DNA of 42,364 nucleotides, taken from contig JAHIWM010000110.1 in NCBI GenBank assembly GCA_018815765.1, forward strand, positions 1 to 42,364, read 5' to 3'. Made by a program: the position numbers and the translations under genes. This DNA comes from Gammaproteobacteria bacterium (GTDB lineage Bacteria; Pseudomonadota; Gammaproteobacteria; Enterobacterales; Alteromonadaceae). Each line of letters opens with the position of its first letter. Within the stretch, counting starts at the first letter, position 1. The notes beneath the pieces are model-generated. The model did not search any database, was not told where the DNA came from, and saw nothing but the letters and a program-made list of their open reading frames with translations. This document shows, piece after piece, positions 15,250 through 23,867 of this stretch.

Positions 15250-16351
15250 AAGGCAGCTCCATACGCACTTCAAACTGATCCTCTGTTTTGATCTGCTGCC
15301 ACTGGATACTGTCGCCCAATTGCAGCTGTAAACGTTGCCGTAAATTGCCCAGCGAGCTACCCGTACCTTTAAATGGGCTGGCGGCATTATAGCTATTACT
15401 GACCGATAGCACCCACACAGAGTTGTTTGCTTTTTCTGCTTTCACTTTCAGCCAACCTGGTTCCGCATTGGGGCTGATACCATGTTTAATGGCGTTTTCT
15501 ATCAGGGTCAGTACAGTCAGGGCTGGTAGTTTTTGGTTCAGGCACTCTTCTGCCAGTTCAATATGGGGTTCCAGTCGTTGCTCTAATCGAACCTGCTCAA
15601 TTTGCAGGTAAAATTCTGCGGTTTGCCACTCTTCGGCCAAAGTCGCGACAGGGCGCATTTGGGTTTGTAAATGAATACGTAACAGTTCAGATAACTGAGT
15701 GACGGTTTGCGCTGCCTGTTGCTGATTTTCAAAAATTAAGGCGCGTACTGAATTTAAGGCATTAAACAAAAAATGTGGACTGAGCTGGTAGGTCAGTTGT
15801 TGGATTTGAGCTTGTTGCATCTGTTGTTGTAACTGCTTTTTTTGCTGTAGACCATGCCAGAATAAATAAATCATAGTCCAGCCGAGCAACACGATAAGCG
15901 TATTAAAACCGCCCAACAGCCATTGATTAAATTGAGAAAACTCCATCAAAACCTGTTGGTTTTGATGGTTAAAACTGACGGTATCAATTTGCGTGGTTTT
16001 TAATAAATCCAGCTTTGTCGTCAGCATTGAAATAGCTGAACAAAACAACGACAAAGCTATTAAATACAAAAAGCTCCATAGGGCCGGGACCAGTTTGTGT
16101 GAAACACTCAGCAAATAGAATTTCAACACAGGTCTTAACAGCAAATGAGTGACAAGTACTATGTTGGCACAGTCAATGAACCCCCGGATCACAAAACGTG
16201 AGACTAAACTGGTTTCTGCTGATTCCAGAAAGGGTTGCATCATCACCAGATAGCTGGCAAAAAATAGTGAGATAAAAATCAACTGGCCAAGCAGATAGGC
16301 TCTGCTAAAACGACTTGATAACGCAATGGCACGATTAAAAAAATCAGACAA
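15242..16351 (-). CDS. LytS/YehU-type membrane sensor histidine kinase
   Basis: The protein has about 369 residues. Four hydrophobic segments occupy the first 180 residues, followed by a glutamine-rich linker and a His_kinase domain whose phosphorylated histidine lies in QLSPHFLFNALNSVRA. The ATP-binding part has LTLIENAIKHGI and GSSLGNLRQRL. The 5TM-Lyt sensor domain is not obvious, so the signal is unknown. A TTG at 16351 has GGAAG 7 bases upstream and is my choice. The frame extends to a TTG at 16411, four bases after the upstream small ORF, and that start could be used through coupling. It forms an operon with the LytTR regulator. Confidence 0.88.
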   Translation of the reverse strand: MSDFFNRAIALSSRFSRAYLLGQLIFISLFFASYLVMMQPFLESAETSLVSRFVIRGFIDCANIVLVTHLLLRPVLKFYLLSVSHKLVPALWSFLYLIALSLFCSAISMLTTKLDLLKTTQIDTVSFNHQNQQVLMEFSQFNQWLLGGFNTLIVLLGWTMIYLFWHGLQQKKQLQQQMQQAQIQQLTYQLSPHFLFNALNSVRALIFENQQQAAQTVTQLSELLRIHLQTQMRPVATLAEEWQTAEFYLQIEQVRLEQRLEPHIELAEECLNQKLPALTVLTLIENAIKHGISPNAEPGWLKVKAEKANNSVWVLSVSNSYNAASPFKGTGSSLGNLRQRLQLQLGDSIQWQQIKTEDQFEVRMELPYV

Positions 16352-16415
16352 GATAAGGCTTCCAAAAGCAGCGGAGATAGATGTTTTACCGTAGCTTACA
16401 AAAAACAACAAGAGT

Positions 16416-16550
16416 TCAGGGCAATAGTGTCAGTAGAGTACCCAATGCAGGTGCCGTTTTTAATGTCAGGTAAGGACCCATAGCCAGAATAAAGCTCAGG
16501 CTGACAAAACTCAGCAGAAACCCCGTCAATCGTTGTTTGTTCATTTCCAT
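16416..16550 (-). CDS. Small membrane protein (44 aa) leading the LytS/LytTR operon
   Basis: This ORF has a clear AGAGGA ribosome binding site (complement of 16558-16563) 7 bases before the ATG at 16550; an ATG at 16553 is also possible. The product starts MEMNKQRLTGFLLSFVSLSF, continues through a hydrophobic stretch (FILAMGPYLTLKT) and ends in a second short hydrophobic tail (LGTLLTLLP). It looks like a one- or two-pass inner-membrane protein. Its stop codon is only a few bases from the longest possible kinase frame. Co-transcription and topology suggest a role with the kinase, for example as a modulator. I do not recognise a family. Confidence 0.6.
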   Translation of the reverse strand: MEMNKQRLTGFLLSFVSLSFILAMGPYLTLKTAPALGTLLTLLP

Positions 16551-16744
16551 CATCTCATCCTCTGCTGTGAACTGGTGCCAGTGTGTGGTAACTGTTGGTA
16601 TTTGTTTTACAAAAAGTGACCAGCGGTGAGTTAAGGGGATAGAAGGTTATTTTGGCTTTAGAACATGCTTGTATCAGTCTGGCCTTGTATTTTGGCTACT
16701 TTATTGGTTTGATACCTTAACGAATTGGGAAAGGTGACATCAGG

Positions 16745-17374
16745 ATGAAACAAGGGTTGTGGTTGGCGGTATTTTTTATCGTACTGATATGGTCTGGTAT
16801 CGCACCTAAAGATCAATTTACCTGGTTACTGGAAGTCTTACCTGCATTGATTGGCTTAGTGGTGCTGGCTGTGACCAAAAGCCGTTTTCCGCTGACGCCT
16901 TTGCTTTATATACTGATATTGCTGCACTCTGTGATTTTGATGGTTGGCGGCCATTACACTTATGCTGAAGTGCCACTCTTTGATTGGATCCGTGACTGGA
17001 CAGGTGGAGATCGAAATAATTACGACAAAGTAGGGCATTTGGCTCAGGGGTTTATACCAGTAATTATTTGTCGTGAGCTGATTTTGCGCAAAGGCTTAAT
17101 TTTCGGTCAAAGCTGGCAGTGTTTTTTCAGTGTCTGTTTTTGTTTAGCCTTCAGCGCTTTTTACGAGCTGATTGAATGGTGGGTGGCTTTGTTATCCGGC
17201 GAAGATGCTGAAGCTTTCCTCGGTACTCAAGGTTATGTTTGGGATACTCAGTCGGATATGGCCTGGGCTTTAAGCGGTGCTTTGATTGGCTGGTTTACCC
17301 TCAAAGACTTACATGATAAACAATTGCGGCAACTGCGTGCCGCTGCGGAAAAAAGTCAAAGCCAGCACAGCTAA
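16745..17374 (+). CDS. yjdF: YjdF/DUF2238 integral membrane protein
   Basis: The protein has 209 residues and about six membrane helices, with the conserved DUF2238 pattern: HYTYAEVPLFDWIRD, NNYDKVGHLAQGF, FYELIEWWVALLSG and a polar GTQGYVWDTQSDMAWAL before the last helix. E. coli YjdF is the named relative. The biochemical role is unknown; buried charged and histidine residues suggest a transport or enzymatic function in the membrane. The start has GGTGA and CAGG sequences just upstream. The stop codon lies in the loop of the hairpin at 17352-17385. It is divergent from the LytS/LytTR operon. Confidence 0.88.
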   Translation: MKQGLWLAVFFIVLIWSGIAPKDQFTWLLEVLPALIGLVVLAVTKSRFPLTPLLYILILLHSVILMVGGHYTYAEVPLFDWIRDWTGGDRNNYDKVGHLAQGFIPVIICRELILRKGLIFGQSWQCFFSVCFCLAFSAFYELIEWWVALLSGEDAEAFLGTQGYVWDTQSDMAWALSGALIGWFTLKDLHDKQLRQLRAAAEKSQSQHS

Positions 17375-17385
17375 GCTTTGACTTT
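17352..17385. terminator. 11-bp hairpin around the yjdF stop codon
   Basis: AAAGTCAAAGC (17352-17362) pairs exactly with GCTTTGACTTT (17375-17385); the 12-base loop holds the TAA stop. It lies between convergent genes and probably serves as a shared terminator, though the T-run is short on either strand. Confidence 0.6.
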
Positions 17386-17395
17386 CTACTGTCGA

Positions 17396-18160
17396 TCAGT
17401 CTTTGTTTAAACTGACAGGGCCATTGATCTGATCAATCTTCAGTTCGCCTGAACCATCGTCCAGTAAAGTAAAACCGCCAGCCTGTTGCACGCGGATATC
17501 ACCAGAGCCATCACTGACACTGACCATGCCTTTTACTTGCTGAATTTCTGTGTCGCCTGAACCATCTTCCACCAGCACAGTACCGGCGACCTGTTGAATA
17601 AACAGATCACCCGAGCCATCTTCCACCGTCAGATTGCCACTTAGCTGGGTCAGACTAACATTACCTGAACCATCTTCCAGCACCAGATTACGACCGCCTT
17701 GCACTGTTAAATTGCCTGAGCCATCTTCAATCACCAGATCAGAGCTTAAGCCTTCAATACTGATATCACCTGAACCGTCTTCCAGAGTAAGTGCCAGTCC
17801 AGCCGGTACCCTGACTACTAAGTCGGCATAAGCGGAAGATCCAGTGCAAATTCCAATGCAAGCGGCTCCTACAGCTTTAAGTACAGCTGCCGAGCCTTGT
17901 TTTTCCAGTGATAAAGTAAAGGGCTTGTCGTCGCTGGAATACAGTTCTGCAGTCACTTCAATCTGACTGGCGCCTTTGACACCAATAATTTTCAGGTCGC
18001 CCGCTTCAGTTTCAGCTTTTAGCTCAGTCAAATCAGCGGCGCTTAACTGCAACTGGCGTTGTTGGTGTTTTAGATCTTCAGCCGCAGAACTATGGCCTAC
18101 GTGGATCACACAAGCACTGAGTAATAAGGTGGGAATACAGACAGCAATCAATTTTTTCAT
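17396..18160 (-). CDS. DUF4097-like lipoprotein with seven DGSG beta-strand repeats
   Basis: The protein has 254 residues. The N-terminus is a lipoprotein signal (LLLSAC, Cys17). The second half is built of seven repeats of 17-18 residues, each starting with (E/S/D)DGSG and followed by alternating hydrophobic residues such as DLFIQQVAGTVLV. This predicts a right-handed beta-helix or solenoid, as in DUF4097/DUF2807 proteins, with one turn per repeat. It is probably outer-membrane anchored and faces the periplasm. No enzymatic residues stand out, so a structural or binding role is inferred. AAGGA lies 7 bases before the ATG. The gene follows the transglycosylase gene on the same strand after 135 bp. 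Confidence 0.75.
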   Translation of the reverse strand: MKKLIAVCIPTLLLSACVIHVGHSSAAEDLKHQQRQLQLSAADLTELKAETEAGDLKIIGVKGASQIEVTAELYSSDDKPFTLSLEKQGSAAVLKAVGAACIGICTGSSAYADLVVRVPAGLALTLEDGSGDISIEGLSSDLVIEDGSGNLTVQGGRNLVLEDGSGNVSLTQLSGNLTVEDGSGDLFIQQVAGTVLVEDGSGDTEIQQVKGMVSVSDGSGDIRVQQAGGFTLLDDGSGELKIDQINGPVSLNKD

Positions 18161-18295
18161 AACAGGTCCTTAAAACAACTCCTTGATAGTGCTGTTAGTC
18201 TGCCTGTTGTGCTGAGGAATTGCAAAGGAAGGGTTACAGTTAAAGTTATATAAAAACAATGACTTATAAATTGTTACTCTTTGCCTTTAAATGTT

Positions 18296-18955
18296 TCAGG
18301 AGCTGTAAACGGCTTTTTGATAACGTGAGAATAAGAGCTGAACCCGTTCCACATAGGTCTGAGTTTCAGCGTAAGGTGGGATACCCTGATGTTTATCTAC
18401 AGCACCGGGTCCGGCGTTATAAGCCGCCATTGCCAGTTTAATATTGCCTTTATAACGTTTTAGTAAAGAGGACAGATAAAAAGCGCCACCCTGAATATTC
18501 TGCTGCTGGTGCCAGACATTTTTTACTCCCACTTCAGTCGCTGTATCCGGCATCAGTTGCATTAAACCTGCAGCACCACTTTTGGATAAGGCTTTGGGAT
18601 TAAAAGCAGACTCTGCATGGATCACAGCTCTTATAAGGGCTGGGTCTAGTTGATGATGTAGTGCTGCTGTGGTGATTTCCAGCTGATATTTTTGTAAAAA
18701 CAACGGCGTGTTGTGCCAATTCACTGTGCTTTGCAGAGCACAGGCAAAACAATCAAAGCGAACCAACTGATATGGCCGGTTTTTTGGTGCTCTGTCGGAA
18801 AAAGCGGTCACGCCATTAGCTTGTTGGTAACGATATACAGGCGGATTATCTGCCACCACGGTAGTCGCCAGTATTAAAAAAACACAAGAGGTCAGGGCTT
18901 TCGCTGCTTGAAGTTTCAATTTATGCCCCCACCTTAAAGCTGACTTAATCAGCAT
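18296..18955 (-). CDS. Lytic transglycosylase with SLT domain and DUF4124-like N-terminus
   Basis: The protein has 219 residues. A hydrophobic export segment (about residues 20-35) is followed by a short VYRYQQANGVTAFSDRAP unit, the DUF4124 pattern. The SLT domain starts near residue 95. The catalytic glutamate is Glu115 in IHAESAFNP, and the fold motifs SGAAGLMQLMP and AMAAYNAGPGAV are intact. It cleaves peptidoglycan glycan strands with formation of 1,6-anhydromuramic ends. A GTG at 18970 is an alternative start; ATG 18955 is preferred. Whether it is soluble or membrane tethered is not clear, since no lipobox is seen. Confidence 0.9.
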   Translation of the reverse strand: MLIKSALRWGHKLKLQAAKALTSCVFLILATTVVADNPPVYRYQQANGVTAFSDRAPKNRPYQLVRFDCFACALQSTVNWHNTPLFLQKYQLEITTAALHHQLDPALIRAVIHAESAFNPKALSKSGAAGLMQLMPDTATEVGVKNVWHQQQNIQGGAFYLSSLLKRYKGNIKLAMAAYNAGPGAVDKHQGIPPYAETQTYVERVQLLFSRYQKAVYSS

Positions 18956-19206
18956 AGTCACTCTTTGCACTTTTTGTGGTACTCCTGAGCAAAGAAAGAG
19001 AGCAGTTCAGAACTGTATGTTTTTAGTATTGTCATAGTGACACTGTAGAATAAAGTGGAAAAACAGATAAGCATTTTAGTTTTCCAATCACAAAAACAGA
19101 TTAACTTTATAGATTTAATTCGTTATCTCAAATCGTTCGGAACAGCTATTCTCTGTCCCATCGAAGCGAGTTCAATTTTAGTAACCAACCAACATGGAGT
19201 AAGACA

Positions 19207-19773
19207 ATGTCTTCAATTATCAACAGCACCATCAAGCCATTTAAAGCGACTGCCTTCCATCACGGTAAATTTGTTCCAGTGACTGAACAGGATCTGGCAG
19301 GCAAATGGTCAGTAGTAGTGTTCTACCCAGCTGACTTCACTTTCGTTTGCCCAACTGAATTAGGCGATCTGGCTGATTTCTATCCTAAGTTCCAGGAAAT
19401 CGGTGTTGAAGTTTACTCAGTATCTACTGACACGCACTTCACTCACAAAGCGTGGCACGATGCTTCTGAAACTATCAAGAAAATCAACTACCCAATGATC
19501 GGTGACCCAACTGGCGCAATCACTCGTAACTTCGGTGTGATGATCGAGGAAGAAGGTTTAGCTTTACGTGGTACTTTCGTAATCAACCCACAAGGTGAAA
19601 TCAAAGTTGCTGAAATTCACGACTTAGGTATCGGCCGTAGCGCTGCAGAACTGTTCCGTAAAGTTCAGGCTGCACAATACGTAGCAAACCACGACGGTGA
19701 AGTATGTCCAGCTAAATGGACTCCGGGTGAAGCGACTTTAGCTCCATCTTTAGACCTGGTTGGTAAAATCTAA
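19207..19773 (+). CDS. ahpC: Alkyl hydroperoxide reductase subunit C (2-Cys peroxiredoxin)
   Basis: The protein has 188 residues, standard for AhpC. The peroxidatic cysteine is Cys48 in FTFVCPTE and the resolving cysteine is Cys167 in EVCPAKW. It reduces hydrogen peroxide and organic hydroperoxides in the cytoplasm and is recycled by AhpF, whose gene follows. GGAG lies 7 bases before the ATG. Codon use is strongly biased, as expected for an abundant protein. I looked for an OxyR operator in 18956-19206 and found no convincing match. A terminator-like hairpin follows at 19790-19811, so ahpC message is probably more abundant than ahpF message. Confidence 0.97.
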   Translation: MSSIINSTIKPFKATAFHHGKFVPVTEQDLAGKWSVVVFYPADFTFVCPTELGDLADFYPKFQEIGVEVYSVSTDTHFTHKAWHDASETIKKINYPMIGDPTGAITRNFGVMIEEEGLALRGTFVINPQGEIKVAEIHDLGIGRSAAELFRKVQAAQYVANHDGEVCPAKWTPGEATLAPSLDLVGKI

Positions 19774-19789
19774 GTCTGATCCAGACTAC

Positions 19790-19811
19790 GAGGGCTGAGT
19801 TCTCAGCCCTC
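19790..19811 (+). terminator. Terminator-like hairpin between ahpC and ahpF
   Basis: GAGGGCTGA (19790-19798) and TCAGCCCTC (19803-19811) form a 9-bp GC-rich stem with a GTTC loop. Only CTTT follows, so termination is likely partial. This would give more ahpC than ahpF transcript from one promoter. Confidence 0.7.
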
Positions 19812-19829
19812 CTTTAAAATGAATAATTT

Positions 19830-19916
19830 GTGAGTTTTGCTCACCAGAATTTACTGGTACGGCGAAGCTTTGTCCAAAAGGACAGTGGCAATCCACCTGA
19901 AGGTGGCTGTAACTGT
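19830..19916 (+). promoter_or_regulatory. Structured leader of ahpF with several small hairpins
   Basis: The 127-base gap before ahpF can form GTGAG/CTCAC (19830-19844), ACCAG/CTGGT (19843-19858), TGTCC/GGACA with an AAAA loop (19871-19884) and CCACC/GGTGG with a TGAA loop (19893-19906). ACAGT at 19882-19886 can pair instead with ACTGT at 19912-19916, enclosing the last hairpin and excluding the third. The stems are only 5 bp each, so this is suggestive. An RNA or regulatory element is inferred. Confidence 0.4.
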
Positions 19917-19938
19917 GGCTATAAGAAAGGGGCCAAAT

Positions 19939-21483
19939 ATGTTAGATACCAATTTAAAGAACCAATTAAAAACCTATTTGCAAAACCTGAAAAGCCCGGT
20001 GGAGCTGGTAGTTGCGTTAGACGGCAGCGATAAAGCAGCCGAGTTAAAAAGTCTGGCCGAAGATATCGCCAGTTTAAGTTCGCTGATCCATTTAAAAGAT
20101 GAGACAGACCCGGCAGTATTAAAGCCATCTATGTTGGTGCGCTCTACTGCGAAGAACACTCAAATTCGTTTTGCTGGTGTGCCTATGGGCCACGAGTTCA
20201 CTTCATTGGTGCTGGCTTTATTGCATTCAGGTGGCCACACCATTAAAGAAGAAGCTGCTGTACTGGAGCAAATTGCTGCACTGCAGGGTGAATTTAACTT
20301 TGAAGTTTTTGTGTCTTTAAGCTGTCAGACCTGTCCTGAAGTAGTGCAGGCGCTGAATTTAATGGCGGCAGTGAATCCAAATATTAAAACCACCATGATT
20401 GACGGTGCTGTGTTCCCTGATGAAGTCAGCAAACGTAATATCATGGCCGTGCCAACAGTGTATTTAAATGGCCAGCAGTTCTCTCAGGGCGCTATTACGC
20501 TGACCAATATTCTGAACAAAGTCGACAGCGGTGCTGCGGCTCGTCAGGCTGAAGCGTTAAAAACTAAAGACAACTTCGACATGCTGATTGTGGGTGGTGG
20601 CCCTGCTGGTTCTGCAGCTGCTATTTATGCAGCCCGTAAAGGCCTGAACACTGGTATTGTTGCCGAGCGTTTTGGTGGCCAGGTGGCTGACACTGTAGGT
20701 ATTGAGAACTTTATTTCTGTCAAAGAAACTGAAGGTCCAAAACTGGTGGCTAACTTAGAGTCTCACGTTCGTCAGTACGAAGTGGACATTATGAATAGCC
20801 AAAAAGCCGTAAAACTGGGCAAAAACGACTTGTTTGAAATCACGCTTGAAAACGGCGCTGTGCTGAAAAGTAAAAGCATAGTTTTATCTCCTGGTGCACG
20901 CTGGAGAGAGATGAACGTGCCTGGTGAAAAAGAATACCGTGGTAAAGGTGTAGCCTACTGCCCGCACTGTGATGGTCCTTTATTTAAAGGCAAAAAAGTT
21001 GCAGTGATAGGGGGGGGTAACTCAGGTATTGAAGCAGCGATTGATTTAGCTGGCATAGTGCAGCATGTCACAGTGCTGGAATTTGACAGCACATTGCGTG
21101 CAGATGCTGTGCTGATCAAAAAAGCGCAGTCTATGGGCAACATCACTATTATCACCCAGGCACAAACCACAGAAGTGCTGGGTGATGGTCAGCGCGTTGT
21201 TGGCTTGCAATACACAGACCGTACCAACGGCGAAAGCAAAACTGTTGAACTGGCCGGTATCTTTGTACAGATTGGTTTAGTGCCAAATACTGAATGGTTG
21301 CGTGGTGCTGTGGAATTAACGCCACGGGGTGAAATTATCGTCGACAGCCATGGCCAGACGTCACTCAAAGGCGTATTTGCCGCAGGTGACGCGACGAACA
21401 CACCGTTCAAGCAAATCATTATTGCGATGGGTAGTGGTGCAACAGCAGCTTTAGGTGCTTTTGACTACCTGATCCGCAACTAA
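19939..21483 (+). CDS. ahpF: Alkyl hydroperoxide reductase subunit F
   Basis: The protein has 514 residues. The N-terminal tandem thioredoxin-like domain holds the CxxC at Cys129/Cys132 (SCQTCPE). The FAD-binding [17 protein letters not shown], the second disulfide CPHC (in [10 protein letters not shown]), the NAD(P)H-binding [15 protein letters not shown] and the C-terminal [14 protein letters not shown] follow in AhpF order. It transfers electrons from NADH to AhpC. The ATG at 19939 is preferred over the longer frame from 19837: AAAGGGG lies 6 bases upstream and the family N-terminus ([14 protein letters not shown]) starts here. The identical 55-bp palindrome follows 4 bases after the stop. 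Confidence 0.96.
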   Translation: MLDTNLKNQLKTYLQNLKSPVELVVALDGSDKAAELKSLAEDIASLSSLIHLKDETDPAVLKPSMLVRSTAKNTQIRFAGVPMGHEFTSLVLALLHSGGHTIKEEAAVLEQIAALQGEFNFEVFVSLSCQTCPEVVQALNLMAAVNPNIKTTMIDGAVFPDEVSKRNIMAVPTVYLNGQQFSQGAITLTNILNKVDSGAAARQAEALKTKDNFDMLIVGGGPAGSAAAIYAARKGLNTGIVAERFGGQVADTVGIENFISVKETEGPKLVANLESHVRQYEVDIMNSQKAVKLGKNDLFEITLENGAVLKSKSIVLSPGARWREMNVPGEKEYRGKGVAYCPHCDGPLFKGKKVAVIGGGNSGIEAAIDLAGIVQHVTVLEFDSTLRADAVLIKKAQSMGNITIITQAQTTEVLGDGQRVVGLQYTDRTNGESKTVELAGIFVQIGLVPNTEWLRGAVELTPRGEIIVDSHGQTSLKGVFAAGDATNTPFKQIIIAMGSGATAALGAFDYLIRN

Positions 21484-21487
21484 ACTT

Positions 21488-21542
21488 AAAATGGGGTCAG
21501 ATCACATTGTTAACTGTTAACAATGTGATCTGACCCCATTTT
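21488..21542. repeat. 55-bp perfect palindrome, copy 2 (identical to 14058-14112)
   Basis: This copy is base-for-base identical to the one after yfiF, with 27-base arms (21488-21514 and 21516-21542) around a single T. It begins 4 bases after the ahpF stop codon and ends in TTTTCTTTTATT, so it should work as a strong terminator for ahpCF. Here it lacks the extra hairpins present at copy 1. Confidence 0.92.
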
Positions 21543-21620
21543 CTTTTATTCCTGCTTGTAAAACAAATGTGATTTAGGTTAAATGATGTGTTTGTAAAAT
21601 AGATACAACAGGACGTTGAG

Positions 21621-22223
21621 ATGTTACATCAGGGAAAGTTAAAAGACTGGGATCCCAGCAAAGGCAGTGGTTTTATTCAGCAGGATAAAGCTGGGCCTGA
21701 TATTCGCATCAGCAGTAGTGGTTTTCGCAAGAAACCTGAAAAGCTGCAAGACGGCGACAGCATTTTTTTTCAGATTGAAGTTGATTCGCAAGACAAACTC
21801 AAAGCTGTATTCGCTTATAGAGCCGGACAGCATTTTGCTCCAGCACCTGCAGTGAAAAAACCAGCACTTTCATCTTTGCCGTTTCAACGAGTACTTTCTG
21901 GCTTAGTAAGCCTGTCTATTCTGGTCTGGCTGGGTTATCAATCCTGGTATTTATTTAGTGCAGAAGCGCCATTGCCTGCGGTTACATCATTTACTGAAAC
22001 AGATGAGCAGCAAAGCGGCACGACTTTATTAGACAATCCGGTGTGGCCACCGATACAAGTCCAGCAAGGTTTACAATTTCAGTGTGAAGGCAAGCAACAC
22101 TGCTCTGAAATGACTTCCTGTGAAGAGGCTGAGTTTTATTTAAAAAACTGCCCTAATGTGCTGATTGATGGTGACAATGATGGTCGTGCTTGTGAGAAGG
22201 ATTGTGGTCACGGCTGGTTTTAA
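21621..22223 (+). CDS. Cold-shock domain / membrane anchor / excalibur fusion protein
   Basis: The protein has 200 residues. Residues 1-65 resemble a cold-shock OB fold (GKLKDWDPSKGSGFIQ, then DIRISSSGF in place of the usual DVFVHxSA). One membrane helix lies around residues 92-112 (VLSGLVSLSILVWLGYQSWY). The C-terminus is a cysteine-rich excalibur domain with the calcium-binding core DGDNDGRACE and six nearby cysteines. This places a nucleic-acid-binding-like module in the cytoplasm and a calcium-binding one in the periplasm. The exact role is unknown. The stop abuts the convergent gene with no gap. Confidence 0.75.
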   Translation: MLHQGKLKDWDPSKGSGFIQQDKAGPDIRISSSGFRKKPEKLQDGDSIFFQIEVDSQDKLKAVFAYRAGQHFAPAPAVKKPALSSLPFQRVLSGLVSLSILVWLGYQSWYLFSAEAPLPAVTSFTETDEQQSGTTLLDNPVWPPIQVQQGLQFQCEGKQHCSEMTSCEEAEFYLKNCPNVLIDGDNDGRACEKDCGHGWF

Positions 22224-22625
22224 CTATTCGTTCACAGCTTGATGTTTTTCAAATAAAGTTTTGCTGTAACCCACTGCAAAGTAAATCATCAGGCTATGAA
22301 ACACCATCACAGCTGCATAAGTTAAAGCAGCATTGGTAAAGTGCTGTGCTGCAATAATGCCTTGTGGGCTGCTAAAGGTTAAAACCGCCTGGATCAGTGC
22401 ATCACTTAAAATCAGCGCGTAAATAACCTTCTGACTTTGTTCTGTCGTTAAAAAAGCATTTTGTTTTTTACAGTAGTGATACACCAGAAAAATAGTCAGG
22501 GCAGGCAGTAACAAAACGTCCTGAATAAAACCAAGTTTGATGCTGGAGAAGTAGTTTGCTAAAGCCAAAGCCAGCAACACCAGAATTTGGATAGCAAAAA
22601 AACGGCTGATGATAAAAGACAACAT
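22224..22625 (-). CDS. Four-helix integral membrane protein of unknown function
   Basis: The protein has 133 residues, almost all hydrophobic, with about four membrane helices (around 5-28, 35-55, 70-92 and 100-125) and short polar ends. The ATG at 22625 is preferred; AGGTG lies about 6 bases upstream, and a GTG at 22640 is an alternative. I do not recognise a family. It lies downstream of no clear operon partner on the minus strand; the diguanylate cyclase gene ends 71 bases upstream of this start and may be co-transcribed. Confidence 0.6.
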   Translation of the reverse strand: MLSFIISRFFAIQILVLLALALANYFSSIKLGFIQDVLLLPALTIFLVYHYCKKQNAFLTTEQSQKVIYALILSDALIQAVLTFSSPQGIIAAQHFTNAALTYAAVMVFHSLMIYFAVGYSKTLFEKHQAVNE

Positions 22626-22696
22626 AAAAAACACCTGCACTGAATGAAGATAACCAGCTTAAAGTATTGTTTGGCTATTGGCGCTTCGACTTAAGT

Positions 22697-23719
22697 CTAA
22701 GATGCTGTTATGGCTTGCTCAGCAGGGGATGCCGCTATCACCACCTGATTACGGCCCTGATGTTTCGCCTGATACAAAGCAACATCCGCATTTTGCAACC
22801 AGCTTTCCCAATCATTAGTATGCTGCACCGTCGCTATACCTATGGATGCAGTCAGGGCTGAACCGTCAGGCAAAGTGAGCTGATGCCAAACGGCATGACG
22901 AATTTTTTCCGCCAAATGATGTAAATCCGCCAACTGAATTTCTTTGATCAGCAACACAAACTCTTCACCGCCATAACGAAATACTGAATCCTGCTGACGG
23001 ATCATTTGTTTTAACAGAGGCACCAGCTGACTCAGAATTTGATCACCAGCATGATGGCCAAAGTTATCGTTGATACGTTTGAAATGATCTAAATCCAGCA
23101 GCATTAAACCGCTGACTATGCCCTTTTGCTGAAACTGCTGGATAGCATAAGTTAATTCATCGGTCAGAGAATGCCGGGTGGCGGCTCCTGTCAGTGGATC
23201 TGTAGTGGCTAATCGCCGCAATTCCTGACGCTGCAGATGAGTGCGATAGGCAAAAATATAAGCAAAAATACTGGTAATTAAAGTAGTAGTGATAAAAGCA
23301 AGCAGCTGGAAGTTGTTGGCAAAAATGGCCGACTGTTCGGCAAAATGCAGCGATACAATAGCACTGACCATCAATAACAATAGTAATAAAGCTTTTATAG
23401 GCGCTACTAAAAAGAAAATAAACACCATCAGAGGGTAAATCCAGAACAGCACATCCTGTCCCAGTTTCATGCAGACTAATACGGCGCCAAAGCAGAACAC
23501 TGCAGCCATTAAAAATCCTGGTTTTTCGGTATCGCCAGTGCGCCAGGCCATCAGAACTGACACAGTACTGACAGCGATCATCAACAAGTCCACTATACCA
23601 ACCAGATAGTTACCTGTAGCCATACGATACAAAGCGTAAGGCAACAAGGTACCGCTGGCTATCACTCCAACCAGAGTAATCATCGACAGGTGGAAATCGT
23701 TTTGTAAGCGCTGTAACAA
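22697..23719 (-). CDS. Membrane-bound diguanylate cyclase (GGDEF)
   Basis: The protein has 340 residues. Six or so membrane helices fill residues 10-160, an MASE-like sensor region I cannot name. A GGDEF domain spans 172-330: LLDLDHFKRIND (metal ligands Asp209/Asp211), GGEEF at 250-254 in the active form, and RQQD at 241-244, five residues before it, matching the RxxD inhibitory site. It should make cyclic di-GMP from GTP with product inhibition. The TTG at 23719 is chosen because AGAGG lies 6 bases upstream. Confidence 0.92.
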   Translation of the reverse strand: MLQRLQNDFHLSMITLVGVIASGTLLPYALYRMATGNYLVGIVDLLMIAVSTVSVLMAWRTGDTEKPGFLMAAVFCFGAVLVCMKLGQDVLFWIYPLMVFIFFLVAPIKALLLLLLMVSAIVSLHFAEQSAIFANNFQLLAFITTTLITSIFAYIFAYRTHLQRQELRRLATTDPLTGAATRHSLTDELTYAIQQFQQKGIVSGLMLLDLDHFKRINDNFGHHAGDQILSQLVPLLKQMIRQQDSVFRYGGEEFVLLIKEIQLADLHHLAEKIRHAVWHQLTLPDGSALTASIGIATVQHTNDWESWLQNADVALYQAKHQGRNQVVIAASPAEQAITAS

Positions 23720-23867
23720 GCTTTACCTCTATCCCTGCCATTTCGTACGATGGCTTGTGTAAAAAAATGTAATTTCTTCGTCTGATCCTTACTCTGACAA
23801 AGAAAGCAGATGAAAACAACTTTATTGTTTTATCTGCTTTTTGCCACAGTATGTTCTTACTATGTAA

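Noticed and set aside
17396-17830. Regularly spaced repeats that might be read as a CRISPR array
   Set aside because: The repeats are in frame, encode DGSG units of a lipoprotein and have spacers that are themselves similar to each other. There are no Cas genes.
19090-19150. OxyR operator upstream of ahpC
   Set aside because: An ATAG and a CTAT are present, but their spacing (41 bases end to end) does not fit the 37-base OxyR pattern and the inner elements are missing.
19860-19930. Resemblance of the ahpF leader to part of a cobalamin riboswitch
   Set aside because: Only a few words resemble the consensus; there is no B12 box and ahpF has no link to cobalamin.
19830-20033. ORF with a CNC motif overlapping the ahpF start
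   Set aside because: It is out of frame with ahpF, runs through its 5' end and has no ribosome binding site; the similarity to a Cys-rich peptide is likely chance.
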